A stretch of DNA of 64,000 nucleotides from Bacteroidota bacterium (GTDB lineage: Bacteria > Bacteroidota > Bacteroidia > Chitinophagales > Chitinophagaceae), in assembly GCA_023424015.1 (NCBI GenBank), contig JAFAEM010000032.1:62001-126000 (forward strand). Direction: 5' to 3'. The position numbers and the translations under genes are program-made. Below are positions 25,342 through 33,850 of the stretch, in pieces (within the stretch, counting starts at the first letter, position 1; each line of letters begins with the position of its first letter). Below the pieces are notes generated by a model. The model was not told where the DNA came from, searched no databases, and saw nothing but the letters and a program-made list of their open reading frames with translations.

Positions 25342-28300
25342 ATGTGTAAACTCCTAACTACGCTGCGATCTTTCGCATCTTTTCCAGCTACGCTATTGTT
25401 TTTTGTAAGTTTTTTCTACGCAAGCCATTTACTGGCCGGGGAGCCGCCTGGTGAAAGCCCGGCAGAGCTGACGGTAAGAGGAACTGTTTCGGATGACGCA
25501 AGTGCAAAGCCACTTGTTGGTGCCAGCATTGCTGAAAAAGGTACCAACAATGTTGTCCTAACCGATAATAATGGACGGTTCTCCATCAATGTGCGTGACG
25601 GCAATGCCGTTTTGGTTGTAAGCTATGTGGGGTATTCCACCCTCGAAGTTCCTGTGGCAAATAGCGAAACGGTCTCGATTTCGCTCAAGGCGACTGCTTC
25701 TGACCTGGGTGAGGTAGTTGTTGTCGGATACGGAACCCAGAACCGAAAGGATGTGACAGGTTCTGTAAAAACGTTGAAAAGTGAAGCCTTTAATAAAGGT
25801 ATTATCAATTCGCCACAGCAATTATTGCAGGGCAAAGTGGCGGGGGTAAACGTAACTTCCGCTACCGGTGAACCCGGCGGAGCGCTGGGTATTACAATCC
25901 GCGGGCCCGGCGGTGTGAGAAGTGGCAGTACACCCTTGTTTGTGGTAGACGGGTTGCCGCTCGATAATTCAAGTACAGGCGGTGGGGATCCCCTCAATTT
26001 TATCAATCCAGATGACATCGAATCCTTTGACGTATTGAAAGATGCGTCAGCAACTGCTATATATGGTGCACGTGGTGCCAATGGAGTCATCATCATCACA
26101 ACCAAAAAAGGAAAAGCCGGGACTTCTGTTCTGGGTCTTTCTACGAGTCTCGGGGTTTCCAGCCTCGCCAATAAAATTGATGTATTTAGCGCAGATGAAT
26201 TTAGAAGGGAAGTTCCGCGAATTGGCGGAACCCTGGATGATAAAGGGGGGTCGACTGACTGGCAGGACCTGGTGATGAGAACAGCGTTAACTCAGAATTA
26301 TAATCTAACGCTTAGTGGTGGAGCCAATAATCTTGTTTATTACGCGTCTTTTGGCGCCCAGAGACAGGAAGGAATTATCCGAAATAATTCCCTGGACCGG
26401 TACACAGGTCGTTTTAATGCAACACAAAAGTTTTTGGACGATAGGTTGACCATTGAAGCAAATCTGAGTGTCGCGCACACAAAAAATGTTCGTCCGCCAA
26501 TTACAAGCATCATCGGCGAGGCATTGGGAAATAACCCCACTTACCCGGCTTATGATGCAAATGGTGAACCAGCTATATACCAGAATGTTTTGAATAACCC
26601 ACTCATTTATTTTGAACTTGATAAAGATGTCGGTACGATCAACAGGTTTATTGGTAATATATCACCTTCAGTTCGCATTATTAAAGGGCTGATTTATAAA
26701 CTTAATTTTGGTATTGACAATTCTAATGGGGTACGGGATGTGCAGGCGCTTGCCAGTGCTACCCCTCCCCGCGACGGCAGACTGGATTCTTATCAGAACT
26801 ACAACAGAAATACACTGATCGAAAACTATCTTACTTATTCGTTTGTCGAATCAGGACACAATATTTCAGTGTTAGCCGGCCATTCATTCCAAAAATTCAA
26901 TATCCAGGGAAGAAACTTTAGCATCAATAAACTTCCGATTGGAGGAGTGGAGCCAATATATAATCCCGGTGTGGGACAGGAACTGACGCTGGTGAACAAT
27001 CGACCTGGTGGGTATGCTTATGTGAATGAACAACAATCCTATTTTGGTAGGGTTACTTACCAGTATGATAACAAATATCTGGCGACCATTAATTTCAGAG
27101 CGGACGGCTCATCTAAGTTTGGTGAAAACAATAAGTACGGTTATTTCCCTTCATTTTCACTTGGATGGAAATTATCTGAGGAAGAGTTTGTCAAAAACTC
27201 TGATATTTTCAGCAACCTGAAATTGAGAGCTGGCTGGGGACGCACCGGTAACCAGGAAATACCACCCAAGATCACACAACCCCTGTTTCAGTCAACTGGG
27301 GGAAGTTATCCGCTTTACCCTTCGGGCACATATCCGGCAAGTTATACCTATGTACGACTGGCTAATCCCGACATCCAGTGGGAAGTATCAGAGCAGTGGG
27401 ACATAGGTCTTGATTTCGGACTCTTTAATGGGGATCTTACTGGTGTCATCGACTATTTCAATAAAAAATCAACCAATATATTATTACAGGTAACTCCTGC
27501 AGACCCGGTACAGCCTTCATCTGAAGTCTGGACCAATGTAAAGGACATGGCAATTACCAACAATGGCCTGGAAATCGATCTGAATTATCGTAAAAAGATC
27601 AATAAGGACCTCAGCGTTGGTTTGGGTGGTAATATCACATTAATAAAGAATAATATCGAAAATTCGCCATATACCATCATTCCATCGGGATCGGCCCAGG
27701 GCTCTGGACTAACGTCTGCAACTTTAAATGGATATATCAATGGGCAACCTATCGGTACATTCTACTTACTACAGTATACCGGTATAGGACCTGATAGTCT
27801 GAGTGCATACCTTGACGCTGATAAAAACGGATCCATTTCAAACGATAAGGACAGGGTGCCTGTTGGTACCGCTTTACCAGACAAACTTTATAGTTTTTAT
27901 GGAACAGTAGATTACAAAGGTTTTGACCTGGCCATCAATTTTAATGGTGTATCCGGAAATAAGGTTTATGACAATACCGCCAATTCAATTTTCTATAAAG
28001 CTAAACTGGCGAAAAGCACCAACACTACCAGTGCCGCTGCTGAAAATCTCAATGAGTCAAACAATAATCCTGCTTCAGTGAGCAGCCGGTATTTAAAGAA
28101 TGGCAGTTATCTCCGTCTGAATAATGTATCGCTCGGCTACAATTTTAATACTCGTTCCATTGGCTTTTTGAAATGGGCTTCAGCACTTCGGTTATCTGTT
28201 ACCGGGCAGAACTTGTTTGTAATAACTGATTATGACGGATATGATCCGGAAGTTAATATCGACCGTAATATAGGCAGTGTTAGTTCCTACGGTATAGATT

Positions 28301-28356
28301 ATTTAAGTTATCCCAAAGCAAAGTCTTTCATCTTTGGATTAAATCTGTCATTCTAA
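25342..28356 (+). CDS. SusC/RagA-type TonB-linked outer-membrane transporter
   Basis: A 1004-residue outer-membrane protein. It has a signal peptide (about 1-32), a carboxypeptidase-regulatory-like beta-sandwich (RGTVSDDASAKPLVGASIAEKG... VSYVGYSTLEVPV, about 44-115), a TonB box EVVVVGYGTQ, and a plug with SPQQLLQGKVAGVNVTSATG and TPLFVVDGLPLDN plus DVLKDASATAIYGARGANGVI. A long beta-barrel follows, ending in SFIFGLNLSF. It should import a ligand captured by the SusD partner 11 bases downstream. It heads an operon of inositol-catabolic genes, so the ligand is probably an inositol derivative rather than a polysaccharide, by context only. Confidence 0.94.
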   Translation: MCKLLTTLRSFASFPATLLFFVSFFYASHLLAGEPPGESPAELTVRGTVSDDASAKPLVGASIAEKGTNNVVLTDNNGRFSINVRDGNAVLVVSYVGYSTLEVPVANSETVSISLKATASDLGEVVVVGYGTQNRKDVTGSVKTLKSEAFNKGIINSPQQLLQGKVAGVNVTSATGEPGGALGITIRGPGGVRSGSTPLFVVDGLPLDNSSTGGGDPLNFINPDDIESFDVLKDASATAIYGARGANGVIIITTKKGKAGTSVLGLSTSLGVSSLANKIDVFSADEFRREVPRIGGTLDDKGGSTDWQDLVMRTALTQNYNLTLSGGANNLVYYASFGAQRQEGIIRNNSLDRYTGRFNATQKFLDDRLTIEANLSVAHTKNVRPPITSIIGEALGNNPTYPAYDANGEPAIYQNVLNNPLIYFELDKDVGTINRFIGNISPSVRIIKGLIYKLNFGIDNSNGVRDVQALASATPPRDGRLDSYQNYNRNTLIENYLTYSFVESGHNISVLAGHSFQKFNIQGRNFSINKLPIGGVEPIYNPGVGQELTLVNNRPGGYAYVNEQQSYFGRVTYQYDNKYLATINFRADGSSKFGENNKYGYFPSFSLGWKLSEEEFVKNSDIFSNLKLRAGWGRTGNQEIPPKITQPLFQSTGGSYPLYPSGTYPASYTYVRLANPDIQWEVSEQWDIGLDFGLFNGDLTGVIDYFNKKSTNILLQVTPADPVQPSSEVWTNVKDMAITNNGLEIDLNYRKKINKDLSVGLGGNITLIKNNIENSPYTIIPSGSAQGSGLTSATLNGYINGQPIGTFYLLQYTGIGPDSLSAYLDADKNGSISNDKDRVPVGTALPDKLYSFYGTVDYKGFDLAINFNGVSGNKVYDNTANSIFYKAKLAKSTNTTSAAAENLNESNNNPASVSSRYLKNGSYLRLNNVSLGYNFNTRSIGFLKWASALRLSVTGQNLFVITDYDGYDPEVNIDRNIGSVSSYGIDYLSYPKAKSFIFGLNLSF

Positions 28357-28367
28357 AACTGAAAAAA

Positions 28368-30062
28368 ATGAAAAAGAAAATAATAAAGGTTCTTACATTT
28401 TTCGGGGCAGTGGCCATATTGCACAGTTGTACTAAGTTGAATGAAGAAATTCTGGATGAAGCATCTGTAGCTGGTCTGACCGATAAGCAACTGGCCGAGG
28501 GTACGATAGCGCCGGTGTACAGTGTTCTTCCAACAATATTTCAACACACACAATATTTTGCCCTGCAGGAAATTTCAACTGATGAAGCTATTCTTCCTTA
28601 CCGGGGTGGTACCGACTGGGGTGATAATGGGATTTATATTTCGTTGCATAAGCATGAGACAACAAGTGGTGATCCGAACGTAAGGAATACATGGAATAAT
28701 ATTGTACTTGGACTATCTCGTGCCGTAACGGCGATCAATTCGCTTTCAACCAATACTGATCCCAATGCGAAGATATTTCTTGCGGAAGCCCGCGCCATGA
28801 GGGCCTACTATTCATTATTGACACTTGATCTTTTTGGAGTGGTATTTATAAAAGAAACGCCGAGCGGTATTTCTACGGTTGTAAGAGGCGATGAAGCCAT
28901 TGAGTATATCAAATCAGAACTCCTGACGGCAGAGCCGGACCTCGACAATACGACAGGACCTGGACGAATTACAAAGGCTGGTGTATGGGGCTTACTGGCC
29001 AGGCTTCACCTGAATGCTGCGGTATATCGCGACAGGTATGCCGCCACTTTTACATTTACACCTGAGGACATGGATAAAGTTATAGAGTATTGCGATAAGA
29101 TCATTGGTTCAAATCAATACACACTGGCTGCGGAGTATTTTTCAATCTTCGATGACGCGAACCATACAAACAAAGAATTAATCTTTGCGGTTGACCAAAG
29201 GTCTGACTTGAATGGTCACAACAGGATGGCGTATTTCTCATTGTCTGGTGACCAGTTTCCCTTACCCGCCTATACAGGTGCCAATGGAACTGATGGCCCC
29301 GGGATAACGTCGGACTTTTACCAAACCTGGGAGGACGCTTATGCGCCTTTGGATCCTGCCGATGCAGATCCCCGTTTTTATAAAGAGAACCTGACTATAT
29401 ATTCTAATCCCAATGATACTTGTGTGGATGCAGCCAACTTTCATATCAACAGGGGGATCTTACGTGGTCAGCAATATGGATTAACAAAAAATCCTGATGG
29501 TTCTTTTAAAAAATGTGCTGATGGGAAAATGAAAGTAAGCCCACTGTTCAATGCAACGAGATCAAGGCCCGATCTTCCGGTGGAGTTTACAGAGTTTATT
29601 GATTTTACTGTACCTGGCAGTAACTATAATACAGGTTACAGAGTTGAAAAGTATGAATTCAGCCGCGGATCGGTTAGTGGAAGAAATTTTGGCGAACACG
29701 ATATTGTAATATTGCGCCTGGCTGATGTATACTTGATGCGTGCTGAGGCCAAATTGCGTCGGTCCAATGATGCTGCTGGTGCTTTAAATGATGTAAACAC
29801 AATACGTGCGGCAAGAACAGCAAGGATTGTACCAGCACCTTTGACGACAATGGATCTGAATCTTTTATACCGCGAGAGAGGTTTTGAACTATATTGGGAA
29901 ATGGTTCGGCGTACCGATATGATACGCTTTGGAAAATATGAAGGAACCTGGACTGAGAAGAGCAATTCAGATCCAAAGAAAAGGGTATTCCCCATTCCGC
30001 AAACTGCTATCGATGGGGCATCGAGTATACCGGGTTACCTGGTGCAAAATGAAGGGTACTAA
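28368..30062 (+). CDS. SusD/RagB-type outer-membrane lipoprotein
   Basis: A 564-residue lipoprotein with lipobox ILHSC near residue 21. The SusD fold is shown by the TPR-like region (KIFLAEARAMRAYYSLLTLDLFGVV, KAGVWGLLARLHLNAAVY), the VLRLADVYLMRAEAKLR-type block (here DIVILRLADVYLMRAEAKLR) and the end LLYRERGFELYWEMVRRTDMIRFGKY with RVFPIPQTAI. It sits on the cell surface as the lid of the SusC barrel and binds the nutrient. Substrate inferred from the downstream genes. Confidence 0.94.
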   Translation: MKKKIIKVLTFFGAVAILHSCTKLNEEILDEASVAGLTDKQLAEGTIAPVYSVLPTIFQHTQYFALQEISTDEAILPYRGGTDWGDNGIYISLHKHETTSGDPNVRNTWNNIVLGLSRAVTAINSLSTNTDPNAKIFLAEARAMRAYYSLLTLDLFGVVFIKETPSGISTVVRGDEAIEYIKSELLTAEPDLDNTTGPGRITKAGVWGLLARLHLNAAVYRDRYAATFTFTPEDMDKVIEYCDKIIGSNQYTLAAEYFSIFDDANHTNKELIFAVDQRSDLNGHNRMAYFSLSGDQFPLPAYTGANGTDGPGITSDFYQTWEDAYAPLDPADADPRFYKENLTIYSNPNDTCVDAANFHINRGILRGQQYGLTKNPDGSFKKCADGKMKVSPLFNATRSRPDLPVEFTEFIDFTVPGSNYNTGYRVEKYEFSRGSVSGRNFGEHDIVILRLADVYLMRAEAKLRRSNDAAGALNDVNTIRAARTARIVPAPLTTMDLNLLYRERGFELYWEMVRRTDMIRFGKYEGTWTEKSNSDPKKRVFPIPQTAIDGASSIPGYLVQNEGY

Positions 30063-30090
30063 GAGTATTAAATTATAGATTGCTATAAAA

Positions 30091-30124
30091 ATGGTACATG
30101 CAAGCACTGGCTTGTATGTACCAT
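30091..30124 (+). promoter_or_regulatory. Strong hairpin between susD and the phosphodiesterase gene
   Basis: A 15-bp stem (30091-30105 with 30110-30124, one G-U pair) and 4-base loop. A run of seven T follows, but only after a 10-base gap, so it is not a classical terminator. It lies 29 bases after the susD stop and could lower expression of downstream genes or stabilise the susCD message. Confidence 0.65.
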
Positions 30125-30175
30125 CACTGGAAAATTTTTTTGTTTAGATTGAGATTCGGTTCACCTGAAACCCTG

Positions 30176-30952
30176 ATGAAGCGTTTATCCTGTATATTAT
30201 TCTTGTTTGCGTCTATTTTTTGGACAGTTAACGCAACTGGCCAGGAAAAGAGCTACTCGACGGCTAACGGACATGCGCATAATGATTATCTTAATCCCAG
30301 GCCATTTTACCTGGCATATGAGAGCGGTTTTGGTTCTATCGAAGCAGATATTTTTAATGTTGGTGGAAAGTTGCTCGTGGCTCACACCAGGGATGAAATC
30401 AAACAAGAAAATACGCTAACAAGGCTGTACATTGCGCCACTATTAAAGGAGTTGGAAGATGGAAATTCTTATCAGGTGATTTTGTTAATTGATATAAAGC
30501 AAGATCATAGGAATTGTTTACGGCTTTTAATTTCTGAACTGGAACCACTGCAGCCTTATCTTGCAAAACCAGGCGAACGTCAACCTGTTACCGTGGTGAT
30601 CAGCGGGGAAAGGCCTTTGCCGGAGGAGTACAAAAATTACCCGGATTTTATTTTTTTTGATTCCGACCTAAAGCAACCGCATTCAGCAGTTGAGTGGCAA
30701 AGGGTCGCGCTGGTGAGTTTGCCATTTAATAAGTTATCTAATTGGAAAGGCGATCGTGAGCCAGCTACTGATGAGTTACTGCCCGTCAAAAGTATCATCG
30801 ATAGTGTGCACCGGGCCGGTAAGCCTATCCGTTTTTGGGCCGCGCCGGATAATCTGCTGTCGTGGAAATGGCAAAAGAAGCTTTCTGTTGATTTGATCGG
30901 AACAGATAGGATCAGGGAGTTGGGTGAATTCTTAAAAAATGAGAGTAACTAG
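30176..30952 (+). CDS. Secreted PI-PLC/GDPD-like phosphodiesterase
   Basis: About 258 residues with a signal peptide (1-22, NATGQ). The motif GHAHNDY (His33, His35, Asp37), then EADIF (Glu56, Asp58), VAHTRDE (His70) and LLIDIK (Asp106) match the metal-dependent TIM-barrel site of the glycerophosphodiester phosphodiesterase / PI-phospholipase C superfamily, closest in pattern to its AIM6-like branch. The start at 30176 is chosen because a signal peptide begins there; an upstream in-frame ATG would add an unlikely 26 residues. Being placed inside an inositol operon, it may release inositol or inositol phosphate from a phosphodiester such as phosphatidylinositol or glycerophosphoinositol. That substrate is inferred. 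Confidence 0.75.
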   Translation: MKRLSCILFLFASIFWTVNATGQEKSYSTANGHAHNDYLNPRPFYLAYESGFGSIEADIFNVGGKLLVAHTRDEIKQENTLTRLYIAPLLKELEDGNSYQVILLIDIKQDHRNCLRLLISELEPLQPYLAKPGERQPVTVVISGERPLPEEYKNYPDFIFFDSDLKQPHSAVEWQRVALVSLPFNKLSNWKGDREPATDELLPVKSIIDSVHRAGKPIRFWAAPDNLLSWKWQKKLSVDLIGTDRIRELGEFLKNESN

Positions 30953-30988
30953 TCATACTGTTTATTTATCGATTTTTTATCGCTGCCG

Positions 30989-31933
30989 ATGAATCCTGTT
31001 TCACCAAGAATATTTTATAACCATTGTTACGGGAAATATGCCATTGCAGCTGTAAATGTTTTTACAATGGAACAGGTCCATGGTTTGTTTTCGGCGGCCG
31101 AAGATACGTCGACGCCAATTATAGTTCAGATAACACCAGCGGCGAGAAATTATGCGCATCCAAAGATGCTTATGTCAATGGTCCATACCGCGGCATCAAT
31201 TTATCCTAAAGCCTTATTTGCTATCCATCTTGATCATGGTACGGAAGAGCATATTGAAGATGCGATCAATGATAATTATACCTCGGTAATGATCGATGCC
31301 TCACATGATGATTTTTCTACGAATGTAAGGCGGACAAAGTCGGTAGTTGAGAAAGCGCATTTAAAAAATATAATGGTTGAGGCTGAACTGGGTGTATTGA
31401 GTGGGGTAGAAGACGATATGGAAGTTGAAACAGCCAGCGCACGATATACCCAGCCGGATCAGGCCAAAGCATTTGTTGATCGTACGGGATGTGACAGCCT
31501 TGCAGTGGCAGTAGGTACAAGCCATGGTGCATACAAGTTCAGCGGTGGAAAGGGGTTGCAATTCCAGGTGTTAAGAGAGATTCAGGCGCAATTGCCCAAT
31601 TTTCCCCTTGTATTACATGGTAGTTCTAAAATTAATGGGGAGGATGTCCATGCAATCAATCTATATGGAGGTAGGTTACAGGAAAATGCAAGTGGTGTTA
31701 CAGACGAAGAATTGAAAAAAGCCATAACTTATGGAATTTGCAAGGTCAATATCGCAACAGACCTGAGGCTGCTTTGGACCAAGGTACATAGGAAATTTTT
31801 TTTCGAGCATCCGGAGGCATTTGATCCTGTAGTACCTGGAAAGGATTATATGAAGGAATATAAAGAATTTATGATCGGGCGTTTTGAAGTATTAGGGTCA
31901 AAAGGAAAAGCGTCGGCCATACATTTGAATTGA
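30989..31933 (+). CDS. iolJ: Class II aldolase, IolJ-type (2-deoxy-5-keto-gluconate 6-phosphate aldolase)
   Basis: A 314-residue class II aldolase with zinc-binding motifs AIHLDHGT, VEAELGVLSGVED, VAVGTSHGAYKF and LVLHGSSKI, and the phosphate-binding NIATDLR near the C-terminus. By fold it could be a fructose-bisphosphate aldolase, but its position beside iolB and iolC indicates the inositol-pathway step that splits 2-deoxy-5-keto-gluconate 6-phosphate into dihydroxyacetone phosphate and malonate semialdehyde. It overlaps iolB by 4 bases. Confidence 0.85.
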   Translation: MNPVSPRIFYNHCYGKYAIAAVNVFTMEQVHGLFSAAEDTSTPIIVQITPAARNYAHPKMLMSMVHTAASIYPKALFAIHLDHGTEEHIEDAINDNYTSVMIDASHDDFSTNVRRTKSVVEKAHLKNIMVEAELGVLSGVEDDMEVETASARYTQPDQAKAFVDRTGCDSLAVAVGTSHGAYKFSGGKGLQFQVLREIQAQLPNFPLVLHGSSKINGEDVHAINLYGGRLQENASGVTDEELKKAITYGICKVNIATDLRLLWTKVHRKFFFEHPEAFDPVVPGKDYMKEYKEFMIGRFEVLGSKGKASAIHLN

Positions 31934-32814
31934 TGATAAGGGATAATAAATATAAGCTGGTAAGTCATGCATCGGGAGGATTCGGTGTATATCAATCTGT
32001 TTCGGCAAGTGAAGCAGGATGGAAACATTTGAATTTCGAGGCCCGCCTGATGCAGAAACACGTCGTTTGGGAAGGAGACACAGGTGAACACGAGTATGGG
32101 ATCATTTTGTTAAGTGGCGATTACTCTGTTCAGTCGAGTAAGGGTTCCTGGAAGACAAACAACGGAAGAAAATCAGTTTTTGCTGGTATAGCGCATACCT
32201 TGTTTTTACCACCTCGTACAACATTTAGTTTGAGAGCCGAATCAGAAATACTTGATATCGCAACCGGGTGGTGTGAAGCAACGGGCGAGTTTCCCCCGCG
32301 TTTTAAAACACCGGCTGAAGCGGCCATTGAAATAAGGGGCGGTAATAATGCCACAAGGCAGATCAATAGCCTGATTGAGCCTGGTTTCGGCTGCAGCAAA
32401 TTAGTGGCTGTTGAAGTGTACACGCCGTCGGGTAACTGGAGCTCGTTTCCTCCACATAAGCATGATGAGCGTAAAATTGATAGCAATGGTGAGCTATTGG
32501 AAGCCTGCCTGGAGGAGTTTTATTTTTATAAAATTGACAAAGAAGAAGGTTACGCGATACAACAGGTGTATACGGGTGATGATAGTCTTAATGAATTGAT
32601 GCAACTACGGACCAATGACATCGTGATGGTGCCAAATGGTTATCACCCGGTAGTTGCGGCCCATGGATATAATTGTTATTATTTAAATTTTTTAGCTGGC
32701 AGTGATCAGTCGCTTGCCAATACCCCGGATCCAGGGCATAGGTGGATATATGATTCGTGGATGGGAAAAGATCCACGTATTCCCATGGTGTCAGCAGAAA
32801 TGAATAATAAATGA
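31930..32814 (+). CDS. iolB: 5-deoxy-glucuronate isomerase
   Basis: A 294-residue double-cupin protein of the IolB family. Landmarks are the WxxLNFEARLMQK-like N-terminus, GEHEYGIILLSGDYSV, FLPPRTTFSLRAES, and the metal-site block SFPPHKHDERKID with EACLEEFYFYKID, followed by VMVPNGYHPVVAAHGYNCYYLNFLAG. It converts 5-deoxy-glucuronate into 2-deoxy-5-keto-gluconate in the cytoplasm. It overlaps both neighbours by 4 bases. Confidence 0.93.
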   Translation: MMIRDNKYKLVSHASGGFGVYQSVSASEAGWKHLNFEARLMQKHVVWEGDTGEHEYGIILLSGDYSVQSSKGSWKTNNGRKSVFAGIAHTLFLPPRTTFSLRAESEILDIATGWCEATGEFPPRFKTPAEAAIEIRGGNNATRQINSLIEPGFGCSKLVAVEVYTPSGNWSSFPPHKHDERKIDSNGELLEACLEEFYFYKIDKEEGYAIQQVYTGDDSLNELMQLRTNDIVMVPNGYHPVVAAHGYNCYYLNFLAGSDQSLANTPDPGHRWIYDSWMGKDPRIPMVSAEMNNK

Positions 32815-33824
32815 GTCAGAAGCAATTTGATCTTATCACTTTCGGACGCTCGTCTATCGATCTGTATTCGCAGAATATAGGCACAGACTTCGTTGATATA
32901 AAAGGCTTCGACGCATTTGTTGGCGGCTCACCTCTCAATATCGCAGTTGGCGCAAAAAGACTTGGCGCCACCGCAACGCTTATTACGGCACTGGGCAATG
33001 ATAAGATCGGCGACTTTGTTTTGCATTTCCTGGAAAAGGAAAAGATCAATACAACAGCTATTTGGAGACTGGATAATGCAAGGACAAGCGCGGTTGTGCT
33101 GGGTATCGAACCTCCGGACAGGTTCCCCCTGGTGTATTATCGGGAAAATGCGGCTGATAGCCAGGTGACAATTGACCAGGTCATTGCTGCTGAGATTGGG
33201 AAATACCGTCTTCTCGAGATATCTGGTACAGCCCTGAATATTGAGCCGAGCCGGAGTGCTGCATTTTATGCGGTAGAAGTTGCAAGTGAAAGCCAGACCG
33301 ATGTCATTCTTGATATTGACTTCAGAGCCGATCAGTGGAAGGACATCCGCTCATTTGGTTTAATGATAAGAGCACTGTTGCCGAAGGTAAAAATCGCGAT
33401 CGGGACAGAGGAAGAGATTCTCGCGGCTACCTTACAATCTACCGACCAGGTGAGAATAAAACATCAGCAAATTTCGGCTCCTGAAATTTCCGGTGATATC
33501 GATTTGTCTATTCAAAAAATATTGAAGTCAGGCCCGGAAATCCTGATCGTAAAAAGAGGTGCAAAAGGATCAAGTATTTATTATAAGGATGGCAGGCAGG
33601 AGGATGTGCCTGGTTACCCGGTAGAGGTATTAAATGTGCTGGGTGCGGGGGATGCGTTTGCCAGTGGATTCATTTACGGCTACCTGCAAGGCTGGGATCT
33701 TTTTAAATCATGCAGGATGGGCAACGCATCCGGTGCCTGGGTGGTACAAAAGCCGGGTTGTGCCAACGATATGCCTTATCATGATGAATTGATGGAATTT
33801 ATTAGCAGGCGTGGAGGGCTTTAA
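32811..33824 (+). CDS. iolC: 5-dehydro-2-deoxygluconokinase
   Basis: A 337-residue PfkB-family sugar kinase. LITFGRSSIDLYSQNIG opens the protein, FVGGSPLNIAVGAKRLGA is the first PfkB signature, and LNVLGAGDAFASGFIYGYLQG holds the catalytic Asp and anion hole of the second. FDIDFRADQWKDIRS-like (ILDIDFRADQWKD) sequence is typical of IolC. It phosphorylates 2-deoxy-5-keto-gluconate. It is coupled to iolB by a 4-base overlap. Confidence 0.93.
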   Translation: MSQKQFDLITFGRSSIDLYSQNIGTDFVDIKGFDAFVGGSPLNIAVGAKRLGATATLITALGNDKIGDFVLHFLEKEKINTTAIWRLDNARTSAVVLGIEPPDRFPLVYYRENAADSQVTIDQVIAAEIGKYRLLEISGTALNIEPSRSAAFYAVEVASESQTDVILDIDFRADQWKDIRSFGLMIRALLPKVKIAIGTEEEILAATLQSTDQVRIKHQQISAPEISGDIDLSIQKILKSGPEILIVKRGAKGSSIYYKDGRQEDVPGYPVEVLNVLGAGDAFASGFIYGYLQGWDLFKSCRMGNASGAWVVQKPGCANDMPYHDELMEFISRRGGL

Positions 33825-33850
33825 AAATATTAACCCGATAATTTTTTCGA

